Shown here: piece by piece, positions 1-10,596 of the stretch
Layout of the letters: each line of letters starts with the position of its first letter
How positions within the stretch are numbered: the first letter of the stretch is position 1
Assembly: GCA_028688225.1 (NCBI GenBank)
Contig: JAQTYQ010000009.1
Location: 1 to 64,000, forward strand
Direction: 5' to 3'
Length of the DNA stretch: 64,000 bases
From: Opitutaceae bacterium
Lineage (GTDB): Bacteria > Verrucomicrobiota > Verrucomicrobiia > Opitutales > Opitutaceae
Notes under the pieces: generated by a model
The model's input: only the letters and a program-made list of their open reading frames with translations
Database searches by the model: none
What the model was told of the DNA's origin: nothing
Program-made: the position numbers and the translations under genes

Positions 1-65
1 ATCAGCGGCTCCAGCCGCGCCCACAGTTCGTCTGGCAGACGATAACCAAGTCTCTTTTCCCCCAT
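1..65 (-). pseudogene. N-terminal fragment of an IS5-family-like transposase, cut by the window edge
   Basis: Minus strand reads MGEKRLGYRLPDELWARLEPL..., resembling the N-terminus of IS5-type transposases; runs off the left edge. Confidence 0.45.
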
Positions 66-150
66 CCTTCGATCCTCGCTCCTTGCGCTGAAAAATCGAT
101 CGAATTATTATTCGGATAGGCTCTTAGTGTCGCCTCCGGGGATGGTGGAA

Positions 151-660
151 ACCCCTCGCCTTCAGGCGAAGAGAAAGTAGACGTGGTCGTGTGCGATTAT
201 ATCGGCTAGGCGCGCACACGAAATTTGACCTGAAGGTCCACCTGATTTGGATTCCGAAATACCGGAAGAAGACGCTGGTGGGGGCGGTGGCGCTTCGTGT
301 GCGCGACGTCATTCGGCAGATAGCGGTCGAGCATGAGTTGACGATTATCAGCGGGAAAGTGGCACGCGACCACGTCCATGTTTTTGTGTCGTACCGCCCC
401 ATCAGGACGTGAGTACGATCGTGCAGTGGTTGAAGGGGATCAGCTCGCGGGTGTTGCTCCAGGAGTTTGAGCACCTGCGCAAGCAGTGTTGGGGGAAGCA
501 CTTTTGGGCCCGTGGGTATCTGGCGGTCAGCTCGGGCAATGTGACCGACGATATGGTGAAAAGGTATATTGAGGAACAGGAGGGAGAGTCCGTGGAGCCC
601 GAAGGTCGATTTCAAATCGACAGCCACTGAACCCCTCGCCTTACAGGCGAGGGTTGTTCA
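151..660 (+). mobile_element. IS200/IS605-type element with subterminal hairpins at both ends
   Basis: Left hairpin CTCGCC-TTCA-GGCGAAG (about 155-171), right hairpin CCCTCGCC-TTACA-GGCGAGGG (633-653), flanking a Y1/HUH transposase reading. Confidence 0.7.
191..630 (+). pseudogene. tnpA: IS200/IS605-like transposase TnpA, frameshifted
   Basis: ORF 191-412 (FDLKVHLIWIPKYRKK...DHVHVFVSYRP) and ORF 409-630 (STIVQWLKGISSRVLLQEFEHLRKQCWGKHFWARGYLAVSSGNVTDDMVKRYIEEQ) are adjacent parts of one TnpA. One extra C in the C-run near 396-400 would restore YRPHQDVSTIVQ. Confidence 0.8.
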
Positions 661-1173
661 GTAGTTGCGCGCAGCTTGAGCCAACGGCTGGTTTGTTCGC
701 GGTCACTTAAAACCAGCCGCTATGGGTGGTGAGATTGCAACCCGATGCTGCCAGCGCGGTCCCAAGGGCGAGATCAACCAGCTCACGCGGAGGGTCTGCT
801 GCGCGGTCCCTCTCGAAAAACAGCGACGGGGCATCGCCGCTCCAGTTTGCAGCAACGGGCGTCACTGCTCCATCGGTTGGCGTCACGATACCCCTTGGGC
901 TCCGTAGACTTGACTTGGCGTGGGAGGCCTATCGCGTATTTTTCTGCCTACGACGTACACCCGGAGGAAGTAGTAAACGGGTTCGGCATGCGACATTCAG
1001 AAATCGACCGGCATCAGATACCGCCTGCGCATTTTTTGTCCGGCAAATAGACTTAACTACTTAGCAAGACAACTCATGTACATCGGGCGGCGGTTAACAT
1101 AAACTTTACGGCAAGCTCCCCTGCTGTTTGCGGCGGAGCAAGTTTGCGAACCCTAACCCCTAAGAAAGAACCT

Positions 1174-4100
1174 ATGAGCCGTAATACCTTCTTTACGGCG
1201 GGCGTGCTGTGCACGGCTGCCGTGATAAGCTTTGCGATTAGTCCGAGACTGCTCGGCCAAGCCGCTCCGGGTCAGTCTACGACTGACGAAAAAACGGAGA
1301 AGACAGAGAAGACCGAAGAGGTGGTGAAACTCTCACCGTTCATTGTCGAATCCGAGGAAACCGGGGACTACGCTGCCAACAGCACCTTGGCCGGCACACG
1401 GGTGCGGACGGACTTGAAAGACGTGGCCGCCTCCATCAGTGTGGTGACCAAACAGTTTCTCCAAGACACGGCAGTCAGGAACGCCCAGGATCTGCTGGTC
1501 TACACCCCGAGCACGGAAGTGGGCGGTATACGCGGCAACTTCTCCGGGATTGCCGGCCAGAAGGTTCCGAACGAGTCGAAATTGCTCGCCAACCCCAGCA
1601 CCAACAACCGCGTACGCGGGCTGGATGCGGCGGACTCCACCCGCGACTACTTCCTGACCGACATTCCGTGGGACAGCTTCAATACCGGGCGCATTGATTT
1701 GCAGCGCGGACCGAACTCGATCCTGTTCGGCGTGGGCAGCCCGGCAGGCATCATCAATGCCAGCATTAATGATGCGAGTTACAAGACTGCCTACAAGGTC
1801 GAGAACTCTATTGATGAGTATGGCTCATTACGGAATGTGGGCGATTTCAATCAGGTCCTAGTGCCCAATCAGTTGGCGGTGCGGGTCTCGCTGTTGGACG
1901 ACCGGCAAAAATTCCAGCAAAAGCCGGCTTTCCTTGATCAAAGCCGCGTCTACGCGGCCCTGCGTTACGACGCGAAACTCTTCGGCGAAGGCAACCTCAC
2001 GACCATCCGGATTAAGTACGAGGATGGCAGGGTTAATTCCAACTACCCGCGCAGCATCCCGCCGAATGATCGCATCACGCCTTGGTTCGGTGATCCCTAC
2101 AACAAGGCGACGATCGACACCAACAAGTATGGCTTCGGCTCGCTTGCGGCGAACAACCCCGCCGTTACTCTGTGGAAGCCGGGTGGCAATCTCATCTTTC
2201 AGGGTCTGGCCAGCACGGTGGATGTGCGCTCCTGGTACAACGGAGCCAACGCCGCCGGCACCCTGCCGACCTTCAGCAACAATCCAACGACGGTCATGGT
2301 GGGCATGATCAATGCCGGCATCAAAGGCTTGAATAGTCAGGCCTACCGTCCTTTCGCCATCGCGCCCTATTCGATTATGGCGAACGCCACGCTGCCGGGT
2401 GGCTCATTCTACCTGGACAAGGTGCTCACGGACAGCACGGTTTTCAACTTTTTCGACAATCTTCTCGACGGTCCGAACAAGCACGAATGGCAGGACTGGG
2501 ATGCACTTAACATCGATTTGCAACAGTCCTTCTTCAAGAACCGCCTCGCCTTCGACTTCACCTACGACAAGCAGAGCTTCTTGTTAGGTCAGGTGAGTTG
2601 GATGGCCGGCAGCGACTACGGGATCGGCATCGAAGTCAACGAGACGTTTCCGGACGGCAGCGCCAACCCCAACGTGGGCCGGCCTTACGTCACCGGAACC
2701 GACGCGTTTGGCAATGCCAACTTTAAGAGTGATCGGGAAGGCAAACGTGGGATCGTGACCGTCGACCTGAAGTCCGAAGACTACTTCGGAATGAATTGGT
2801 TCAGCTATATCCTTGGGCGTAGCGTCTTCACCGGCTTGGCCGCGGTGGATACGCGGGACACCAAGCAGGTCCAGTGGGCGCAGCACGCCACCACGCCGGA
2901 CCTGATCGACTTACTCGGCCAGGGCGCTCAAGCCTATGCCAACATCGTCGGCACCCGGCAGTATGACTGGCTCTACTACATCGGTCCGAGCCTGAAGACG
3001 GCCGCCTCCGCGCACGGGGCGAATGTCAGTCGCATTCTGTCACCCCTGACCCCGGCCAACAGCACGACCGTCAGGTATTTCAATTCCAGGTGGGCCGTGT
3101 CCACCGATCCCACACAAGCCGGCTATGTGAATCCGACCGCGTCTTACAGCTACTTTAATAATAATGACGCCAACCCCCGGAATGATGTGGGCGTGCAGAC
3201 CGACAATCCCGCCAACTACGCGGGCTGGACCAATGGCGGGGTCACCTGGCTCAGCGCCTCCAATCCGGCGGACTTCCCCAGCCTGGTCACCGGCGGACAG
3301 AGGGACACCTTCAAGGACGATTCCCGGGGCTTCACCTGGCAGGGCTACCTGCTGGGCGGCGACTTGGTTCCCACCTTCGGCTGGCGCAAGGACACCGTCA
3401 CCTATCGCGCGGCGGCCGCCCAGGTGAATTCCGCCACGGGCATCGCTCCGCTGGAATACGACCTCGATCCCGCGACCGCCCGTCAGGCGACCGGTCAGAG
3501 CCGCAATTGGAGCGGTGTTTATCACCTGCCTGCCAAGCTTACGTCCAAGCTGCCCTGGAATACGCAGCTCAGCGTCTTCTACAATGAGTCGAGCAACTTC
3601 AAGGCGGACGCGCCTCGCCGCAATTTGATCGGCGACCTCATTGCCAACCCCCAAGGCAAGACTCGCGAAAAGGGTTTCGTCATTTCCACGCTGGACGACC
3701 GGGTCACCCTGCGCGCGACCTGGTTTGAGACCAGGGTGGCCAACGCCACCCTCGCCGCCGGCGGCGGCGCCATCTTCGGCCCCAACGCCTATCAATTGCA
3801 CCGTCTCTAGGCCATGGGCCTAATAAACGCCTCCATGGTGCAGGATACGATGAACGGCAACGGGGGGTTTTTTTCCACTGGGAATATCTGGCCGGGTGAC
3901 TACTTATCGTCCGCGGGGTTTACTAACTTCGCCTACGCCGATGGCGTTCCCGGTGTCCAGCCGGGCGACGACCTCACGAACACCAGTCCGACCTCCGCCT
4001 ACCAGACCGCCCAGCAGACGATCGACATGAGAAAAATGGTCACCGCTTGGCTCAACATGCCGGCGTTCATGAACAAGCAGTATTACCAGTACTGGAACAC

Positions 4101-4905
4101 GCAAATTCCGATCGACCCCAGCCTAGCGAAAGCGAGCGGGGTGCTGCGCGACGCCTTTGGCGCCGCCGTGGGCGCCACGGACGCCACCACTTCGTTCTTA
4201 AATGCTCTGATCCCCACGCTGGGCATCCCCCCGGCCCTGCCGGTCACGACCATGGACACCTTCGCGAAAGGTCAGGAATTTGAGGTCTACATGCGCTTGA
4301 AACAGAACTGGAATGTCAGCCTGAACTACGTGCGTACCGAGGCTACCCGCGACAACATCGACGGGGCCACCGTCGCCGCGATGAACGAAATGAACACCTT
4401 CTACAGCGGCGACGCTGGCTTCATGCGCCAGTTTGGCCTGACGGGCGCGAGCAACATGTTTAAGAACATCTGGCGGGACTCCCTCTGGCTGCCCTACCAG
4501 GTGCTCTTGTCCTCGCAGGGACAGTCTGCCCCCGAGGTATCGCCGTGGAGACTCAACGGCGTCACGACCTACACCTTCGACCATGGCCGCCTGAAGGGGC
4601 TCTTCGTCGGCGGTGCGGCCCGGTTGGAGGCAGGACGCATCGAAGGCTACCGGTACAGCAGCGATTTGGGTTTCCTCGATGTCAGCAAGCCGCTGATGGG
4701 TCCGAACGACGAGCATTTCGACATGTGGGTCGGTTACCAGCGCAAGTTGACCCACAACGTCAACTGGCGCATCCAGCTCAACCTGCGCAATGTCGGCGAA
4801 AAGACCCGGCTGGTCCCGTCTTACTACGAGCCCGATGGCTCGCTGGCCTTGGCCCGCATCCAGCAGGGTATGGAGTGGCAGTTTAGCAATACATTTGAGT
4901 TCTAA
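1174..4905 (+). pseudogene. TonB-dependent receptor, interrupted by one in-frame TAG at 3808-3810
   Basis: Signal peptide, VVKLSPF motif, plug (GTRVRTDLKDVAASISVVTKQFLQDTAVRNAQDLL) and beta-barrel ending ...EWQFSNTFEF. Paralogue of 6370-10065. Reading continues in the same frame after TAG (CTC TAG GCC ATG GGC). Confidence 0.85.
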
Positions 4906-4925
4906 ATCGCAACTTGCCTGATAGC

Positions 4926-4957
4926 AGAAGTCCGATGGCAGATGCCATCGGACTTCT
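4926..4957 (+). terminator. Rho-independent-like terminator after the first TonB receptor
   Basis: 14-bp perfect stem AGAAGTCCGATGGC-AGAT-GCCATCGGACTTCT followed by CGTTTTAT. Confidence 0.75.
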
Positions 4958-5103
4958 CGTTTTATATCACTGAGATATGACATTCTCTCTGTGTTATACG
5001 TTGGGCAGGGACGATCAACCGGTAGTGTCCATCAAGGGAGCTGTTGCCCAAATCGCCGCACCGATTGGACGGAAAACAGCGCGGTGCGTCTGACACGGGC
5101 AAC

Positions 5104-5312
5104 ATGATGGGCGTTCACGAGGGACAAAAGGAATTGTTCAGTTACCAAGTGGATTTGGATCGGCGCGTGCGGCGGGACAACCCGCTGCGGGCGATCCGCG
5201 AGCAAATCGACTTCGCCTGGGTACGCGCCGAGGTCGCGCACCACTATGTGCTACAACGGCAACGAGTCGGTCGATCCGACCGTCATCCTCAAACTTGGGA
5301 TTACCCTCGATT
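5104..5312 (+). pseudogene. IS1182-like transposase N-terminal fragment, frameshifted and truncated
   Basis: MMGVHEGQKELFSYQVDLDRRVRRDNPLRAIREQIDFAWVRAEVAHHY, then GYNGNESVDPTVILKL in another frame. Confidence 0.7.
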
Positions 5313-5335
5313 TGTGGACTTGGGCGCAGTGGGTT

Positions 5336-5563
5336 TCAGTTGGTTTGGTTTTCGAAGTCAACCGGTGAGAGATGGCCGATCGAAGAATGGCGGCGGCGGA
5401 GGTTGTAGAAGGCCTCGATCCACTCGAAGGTGGTCTGGCGGGCCGCGGCGTGGTCGGCGAAGCGGTGGCGGTAGGTGTGCTCGAGTTTGAGGGTTGAGAA
5501 GAAGGACTCGGCCGGGGCGTTGGCGCTCGGTTCAAAGCGGAGCTTCCCACCCGCCGGCATGAT
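5336..5563 (-). pseudogene. IS3-family transposase (rve integrase core) C-terminal fragment
   Basis: NAPAESFFSTLKLEHTYRHRFADHAAARQTTFEWIEAFYNLRRRHSSIGHLSPVDFE. Confidence 0.75.
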
Positions 5564-5589
5564 CCGGTTCTGCGGATCGGGGTCATGGG

Positions 5590-5905
5590 ATGGGTCCGTG
5601 GCCGCCGGGGGCGGCGGGGCCGGGCTGGTCCGGTGCTTGGCGGGCGCGAGCGTAACTGACCGCCGCGTGCCGGCGCGCGTTGGCCGGCACCTTCGTGCCG
5701 TCAATGGCCACCGTGATGGCCCCGACCTGCAGCACCCGGCCGCGGGCGGCCAGTTCCAACCCCGGAGCGAAGCGGCGGCTCCGCAGTTCCCGATGCTGCC
5801 GCCGACACGAGCCGATCGGGTCGTGATCGGGGGGCGGATCGCCGCAGCGCAGCCGCCCCGCCACGTTCTCATCGGTCGTTGGTTCGAGGCGCCGACGGCC
5901 AAACA
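5590..5905 (-). pseudogene. IS1182-like transposase internal fragment
   Basis: GVFGRRRLEPTTDENVAGRLRCGDPPPDHDPI ... AITVAIDGTKVPANARRHAAVSYARA matches the DHDTI / LDGTKxHANASRHxAxSY motifs of IS1182-type transposases. Confidence 0.6.
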
Positions 5906-6369
5906 CCCCCGGCGCAGAGCGGTCGCTGAGCCGCCCGAGCATCATCGCCGGCGCTCTGCTGGCCAGCAGAACAGGCGGGCAGGCCTCCCTGACGCATCCC
6001 CGGCGCCAAAGTTCAATCCTTCCCCGCTGCATCGGAAGAAAACTCGCCGTGCTGCACCAAACGGCGTCCGCCGTTGGTTTAGGAGCCTGGAGGGCGAAGC
6101 CCGACTGGCTCCTAGGGCGCAGTCCGGGCCCAGCCGGAGGATTGGGCTCCACCTCAACGCCCCGCGGACGATGCGAGCCGGATGATAGTCAGGCCGGGCT
6201 GGCGGCGGCGCGGCGCGTGTTGTGCGTTCGGCTAATGGTTTTAATTACCAGGCAAATAAACATAAACTCATTATTGACATCAGGCATCTGGCACCGCAGG
6301 TTCATGGCCGTATCGCTCAGCCATTTTATGGTGGGCATTACACCTAACCCCCCAACCCAAGAAAAACCT

Positions 6370-9300
6370 ATGAGCCGTAAATTTTTTACGGCGGGCGTGC
6401 TGTGCACGGCTGCCGTGATGAGTTTTGCGATTGGGCCGAAGCTGTTCGGCCAGGCTGCCCCCGAGCAGCCCACAACCGACGAGAAGACCGAAGAGGTGGT
6501 GAAACTCTCGCCGTTCGTCGTCGAATCCACCGAAGGTGAGAACACCTACACCGCGGAAAGCACGCTGGCCGGCACGCGGGTGCGCACCGACCTCAAGGAT
6601 GTGGCCGCCTCCATCAGCGTGGTGACCAAGCAGTTCCTTCAAGACACGGCGGTCAGGAATGCCCAGGATCTGCTGGTCTATACGCCCAGCACCGAGGTGG
6701 CGGGCATCGGCGGTAATTTCTCCGGATCGGCTGGACTAAAGACCTATAACGAATCGAGCAAGTTGGTCAATCCGGACACGAACAACCGCGTGCGCGGCCT
6801 GGATGCGGCAGACATGACGCGCGACTACTTCCTGACGGACATTCCGTGGGACAGTTTCAACGTGGGCCGCATCGACCTGCAGCGCGGGCCGAACTCCATT
6901 CTGTTCGGCGTTGGCAGCCCGGCCGGCATCATCAATGCCAGCATCACCGGTGCGAGTTACAAAACCACTTATAAAATCGAGAATGCCATCGATCAGTATG
7001 GTTCCTTCCGCAGCATGGGCGATTTCAACTATGTTCTATTGCCCAATCAGTTAGCGATACGTGTCTCGCTGTTGAACGACCAGGCGAAGTACCAGCAAAA
7101 GCCGGCTTTCAACAATCAGAACCGCGTCTATGCCGCTCTGCGCTACGATCCGCAGCTTTTGGGTGAGCACAACCGCACGACCATTAATGTGAAGTTCGAA
7201 AATGGCACGGTCAAATCCAACAATCCGCGCATTCTGCCGCCGCTCGACTTGGTCACGCCGTGGTTCAGCAGTCCCTACGACAAACAGACGATCAACACCT
7301 ATACTCCAGGGAAGGGTTCCCTTTCAAACGATCCGGTGGTCGCCTTGTATGCGCTGGGTGGCGACTTTGCCTTCCAGGGGCGTGGAGGCGGGGTTGATGT
7401 CAAGTCTTATTACAACGGTGTCGCCTCGGGTGTGACCCCGGTGGCGAGCAATGCGCCGACCAGTGTCATCGTGGGCATGATCAACGCTGGAATTGCCGGC
7501 CTGAATAACCAGGCCTATCGCCCCCTGAGCGTGCCGGTATATGCCGCTTACGCGCTGCGGAATCTTGAGGGTGGCTCTTTCTACGTGGACAAGGTGCTGA
7601 CGGATTCGACGGTCTTCAATTTCTACGATAATCTGCTCGACGGCCCCAACAAGCGGGAATGGCAGAATTGGAACGCCTTGAATGTCGACCTCACGCAGAC
7701 CTTCTTCGACGATCGTCTGGCCATCGATTTAACCTATGATCGTCAGATTTACAACTCGGGGCAGATTTCCTGGCTCACCGGCACCTACTACGCCATCGGC
7801 GTCGAGGTTAACGAGACGATGGCAGATGGGACCGCCAACCCCAATGTGGGACGCCCCTACGTGGCCAGTTCCGATTCGTCCGGCAACAATTCCTATAACA
7901 GCGTTCGGGAGAACAAGCGGGCCATTGTCACGGCCGATCTGCGATCCGAGGATTATCTGGGCAAGAATTGGCTGAGTTACATCCTGGGCCGGAGCGTTCT
8001 CACCGGGTTGGCGAACCAGGAGAACAAGCAAACGCAGTATGTCTTCTGGGCCCAGCATGCCACGACCCCGGATATCATCAACATCTTCGGCTATGAGGGG
8101 ACGCAGGCGGCTGCGACGGTGAACGACCTCGCCACCACCCGGCAATACGAGTGGCTCTATTACCTCGGGTCCAGCCTGAGCAGCAAGAGTTCGGCGGCGG
8201 GGGCCAATCTCTCGCGGATCCAAATGAAGCTCGATCCGGGCGCCAGCACTGCTGTCAAGTATTTCAATACTACTTGGAATAAGGGCACTACGGTTGATCA
8301 AAACGCCGCGTACAGCTATGTCGATTACAACACCGGCTTGACCGTGACCGACTCCTTTCAATATGCCAACCCCGCCAACTACGTCGGTTGGACGCAAGGC
8401 GGGGTCAATTGGCTGAGTGCCGACAATCCGGCGGATTTCCCCAGCTTGGTGACAGGCGGCGAGCGGACGAAATACCAGGATCGCTCCCAAGGCTTCACCT
8501 GGCAGGGCTACCTGCTGGATGGCGATCTGGCGGTCACGTTTGGCTGGCGCAAAGACACGGTCAGCAATTACCAAAACACCGCGCCGAAAAACTCGCTCAC
8601 GGGTGTCTCCGCGCTAACTTACGATCTCAATCCGACCAGCCTCCGTGTGGCGACCGGCCAGAGCCGGAATTGGAGCGGTGTTTTCCACCTGCCCAAGAAA
8701 TTGACCTCCAAGCTGCCGTGGGGCACGACCATCAGCCTGCTCTATAACGATTCGAGCAACTTCAAGGCCGATGCACCGCGCCGCAATCTCGTGGGTGCCA
8801 TCATTCCCAATCCGCAAGGGAAAACGCGGGAAAAGGGCTTCATGATCACCACCTTGAATGACCGCCTCAGCTTGCGGGCCACTTGGTACAAGACCGTGGT
8901 GAGCAATGCGACCCTTGCCTCGGGTTCGACCGCGATTTTTGGCAGCGGTGGCTATCTCATGTATCAACTCCAGGAATTGGCCTATATCATGGCGGCCATG
9001 GTCCAGGACGCCCAGAACGGCATCTCCGACGGCGCGCAGCCCTATGGTCTTGATCAATATTTCGCCGACCAGGGGTGGACGAATTATGCCTACAAGGATA
9101 ATGTTTCCGGTGTGCACTATTATGACAATTTTACCAATACGAGCGCGAGCTCCGCATACCAGACCGCAGCGCAGACCATCAATGCGAAGAAGGCAGTGCA
9201 AGCGTGGCTGAATACACCGGCCATCATGACCAAGGACTTCTACGCCTACTGGAACAGTCCGATTCCCTTCGATCCGTCCCTGGCCAAGGCCAGCGGAAAT

Positions 9301-10065
9301 CTCCACGATGCATTTGGTACAGCCGGATTTCCTACGGCCAGCCCCTTGAGCGATTTCTATAGCTTGGTTGGCGTATTGAGTCCTTCTGGCAGCAACCTGC
9401 CGGTCACCACGGTAGATACGCTCGCGGAAGGTCAGGAGTACGAACTCGCGTTCAAGCCGCTCAAGAACTGGAACGTGTCTGTGAACTACGTCCGGACCCA
9501 CGCCACGCGGACGAATCTAGACTCTACCACGCGCGCTTATATGGAAGAGTTCAATACTTTCTACAGCGGCGACGCGGGACTATTGCGTATGTGGGGCCAA
9601 CAGTCATCGGTCTTCCTGGTAAGTAACCTATGGATGAATAACCTCTGGTTGCCCTACCAGGTTGCCCTTGCTTCCCAAGGACAGTCCGCCCCCGAGGTGT
9701 CGCCGTGGCGGCTCAACGGCGTCACGACCTACACCTTCGACCATGGCCGCCTGAAGGGGCTCTTCGTCGGCGGTGCGGCCCGGTTGGAGGCAGGACGCAT
9801 CGAAGGCTACCGGTACAGCAGCGATTTGGGTTTCCTCGATGTCAGCAAGCCGCTGATGGGTCCGAACGACGAGCATTTCGACATGTGGATCGGTTACCAG
9901 CGCAAGTTGACCCACAACGTCAACTGGCGCATCCAGCTCAACCTGCGTAATGTCGGTGAAAAAACGCGGTTGGTTCCGGCCTACTATGAGCCCGATGGCT
10001 CGCTGGCCCTCGCCCGCATCCAGCAGGGCATGGAGTGGCAGTTCACCAACACGTTTGAGTTCTGA
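6370..10065 (+). CDS. TonB-dependent receptor (full-length paralogue)
   Basis: Starts MSRKFFTAGVLCTAAVMSFAIG..., VVKLSPFVVES, plug domain, ends ...GMEWQFTNTFEF. The tracked ORF from 6049 has an artefactual N-terminal extension. Confidence 0.92.
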   Translation: MSRKFFTAGVLCTAAVMSFAIGPKLFGQAAPEQPTTDEKTEEVVKLSPFVVESTEGENTYTAESTLAGTRVRTDLKDVAASISVVTKQFLQDTAVRNAQDLLVYTPSTEVAGIGGNFSGSAGLKTYNESSKLVNPDTNNRVRGLDAADMTRDYFLTDIPWDSFNVGRIDLQRGPNSILFGVGSPAGIINASITGASYKTTYKIENAIDQYGSFRSMGDFNYVLLPNQLAIRVSLLNDQAKYQQKPAFNNQNRVYAALRYDPQLLGEHNRTTINVKFENGTVKSNNPRILPPLDLVTPWFSSPYDKQTINTYTPGKGSLSNDPVVALYALGGDFAFQGRGGGVDVKSYYNGVASGVTPVASNAPTSVIVGMINAGIAGLNNQAYRPLSVPVYAAYALRNLEGGSFYVDKVLTDSTVFNFYDNLLDGPNKREWQNWNALNVDLTQTFFDDRLAIDLTYDRQIYNSGQISWLTGTYYAIGVEVNETMADGTANPNVGRPYVASSDSSGNNSYNSVRENKRAIVTADLRSEDYLGKNWLSYILGRSVLTGLANQENKQTQYVFWAQHATTPDIINIFGYEGTQAAATVNDLATTRQYEWLYYLGSSLSSKSSAAGANLSRIQMKLDPGASTAVKYFNTTWNKGTTVDQNAAYSYVDYNTGLTVTDSFQYANPANYVGWTQGGVNWLSADNPADFPSLVTGGERTKYQDRSQGFTWQGYLLDGDLAVTFGWRKDTVSNYQNTAPKNSLTGVSALTYDLNPTSLRVATGQSRNWSGVFHLPKKLTSKLPWGTTISLLYNDSSNFKADAPRRNLVGAIIPNPQGKTREKGFMITTLNDRLSLRATWYKTVVSNATLASGSTAIFGSGGYLMYQLQELAYIMAAMVQDAQNGISDGAQPYGLDQYFADQGWTNYAYKDNVSGVHYYDNFTNTSASSAYQTAAQTINAKKAVQAWLNTPAIMTKDFYAYWNSPIPFDPSLAKASGNLHDAFGTAGFPTASPLSDFYSLVGVLSPSGSNLPVTTVDTLAEGQEYELAFKPLKNWNVSVNYVRTHATRTNLDSTTRAYMEEFNTFYSGDAGLLRMWGQQSSVFLVSNLWMNNLWLPYQVALASQGQSAPEVSPWRLNGVTTYTFDHGRLKGLFVGGAARLEAGRIEGYRYSSDLGFLDVSKPLMGPNDEHFDMWIGYQRKLTHNVNWRIQLNLRNVGEKTRLVPAYYEPDGSLALARIQQGMEWQFTNTFEF

Positions 10066-10097
10066 TCCGCAGATTGCCTGAAACAGGCCAACTTCCG

Positions 10098-10121
10098 CTC
10101 CGGCGGTGAAAGCCGCCGGAG
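10098..10121 (+). repeat. Stem-loop downstream of the second TonB receptor
   Basis: CTCCGGCGG-TGAAAG-CCGCCGGAG. Confidence 0.5.
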
Positions 10122-10147
10122 TGAAGTCGGTCGTGTGGTCTAGGTTC

Positions 10148-10180
10148 AAGCCCCTGTCCGTGCGGCAGGGGCTTCTTCTT
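10148..10180 (+). terminator. Rho-independent-like terminator
   Basis: AAGCCCCTG-TCCGTGCGG-CAGGGGCTT followed by CTTCTTT. Confidence 0.7.
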
Positions 10181-10222
10181 TGATGCGTGCGGCAGGGAGC
10201 ATCTTCTCAAGGATCGATGCGG

Positions 10223-10310
10223 TGGTAGGGCGCTCTGCTGGACAGCAGAGCTGGGCGCGCCGGATTTATCATGCGGACGGCCCCGGCGGTCCGTCCCTAC
10301 CGGCGCTGCC
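10223..10310. repeat. GTAGGG-type palindromic intergenic element
   Basis: GGTAGGGCGCTCTGCTGGACAGCAGAGCTGGGCGCGCC ... GGACGGCCCCGGCGGTCCGTCCCTACC; hairpins bounded by GGTAGGG / CCCTACC. Confidence 0.55.
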
Positions 10311-10596
10311 GCGCCGAGGGAAGATAATGGCGGGGTCCGGCCTGCGCTCCGAAGCCTTGGCGAAAGGAGGGCCGCCTTCGCCCTGCGGGCTCCGGCGAGC
10401 CAAGGCGACCCCACCCTCCAACGTCCGGAATTGCAGGGCGGCATCACCCGCCGTTGCCTGCCGGCTTTGGCGGACAAGCCGGATGCCGCCAAATAATGCA
10501 ACATCCGAAATTGCAAGGCGGGATCGATAACGTGATGGCGGCTTGCAATCGCATGAAACACCGCAAGATGTTCTTGCTGCATAACCCAAACACCCC

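Noticed and set aside
6079-6115. Hairpin TAGGAGCC...GGCTCCTA upstream of the second TonB receptor as a riboswitch
   Set aside because: No known aptamer features recognised; it more likely belongs to the palindromic intergenic repeats.
6049-6369. N-terminal extension of the second TonB receptor
   Set aside because: The paralogue alignment puts the start at MSRKFFTAGVLC (6370), followed by a normal signal peptide; the upstream part is intergenic.
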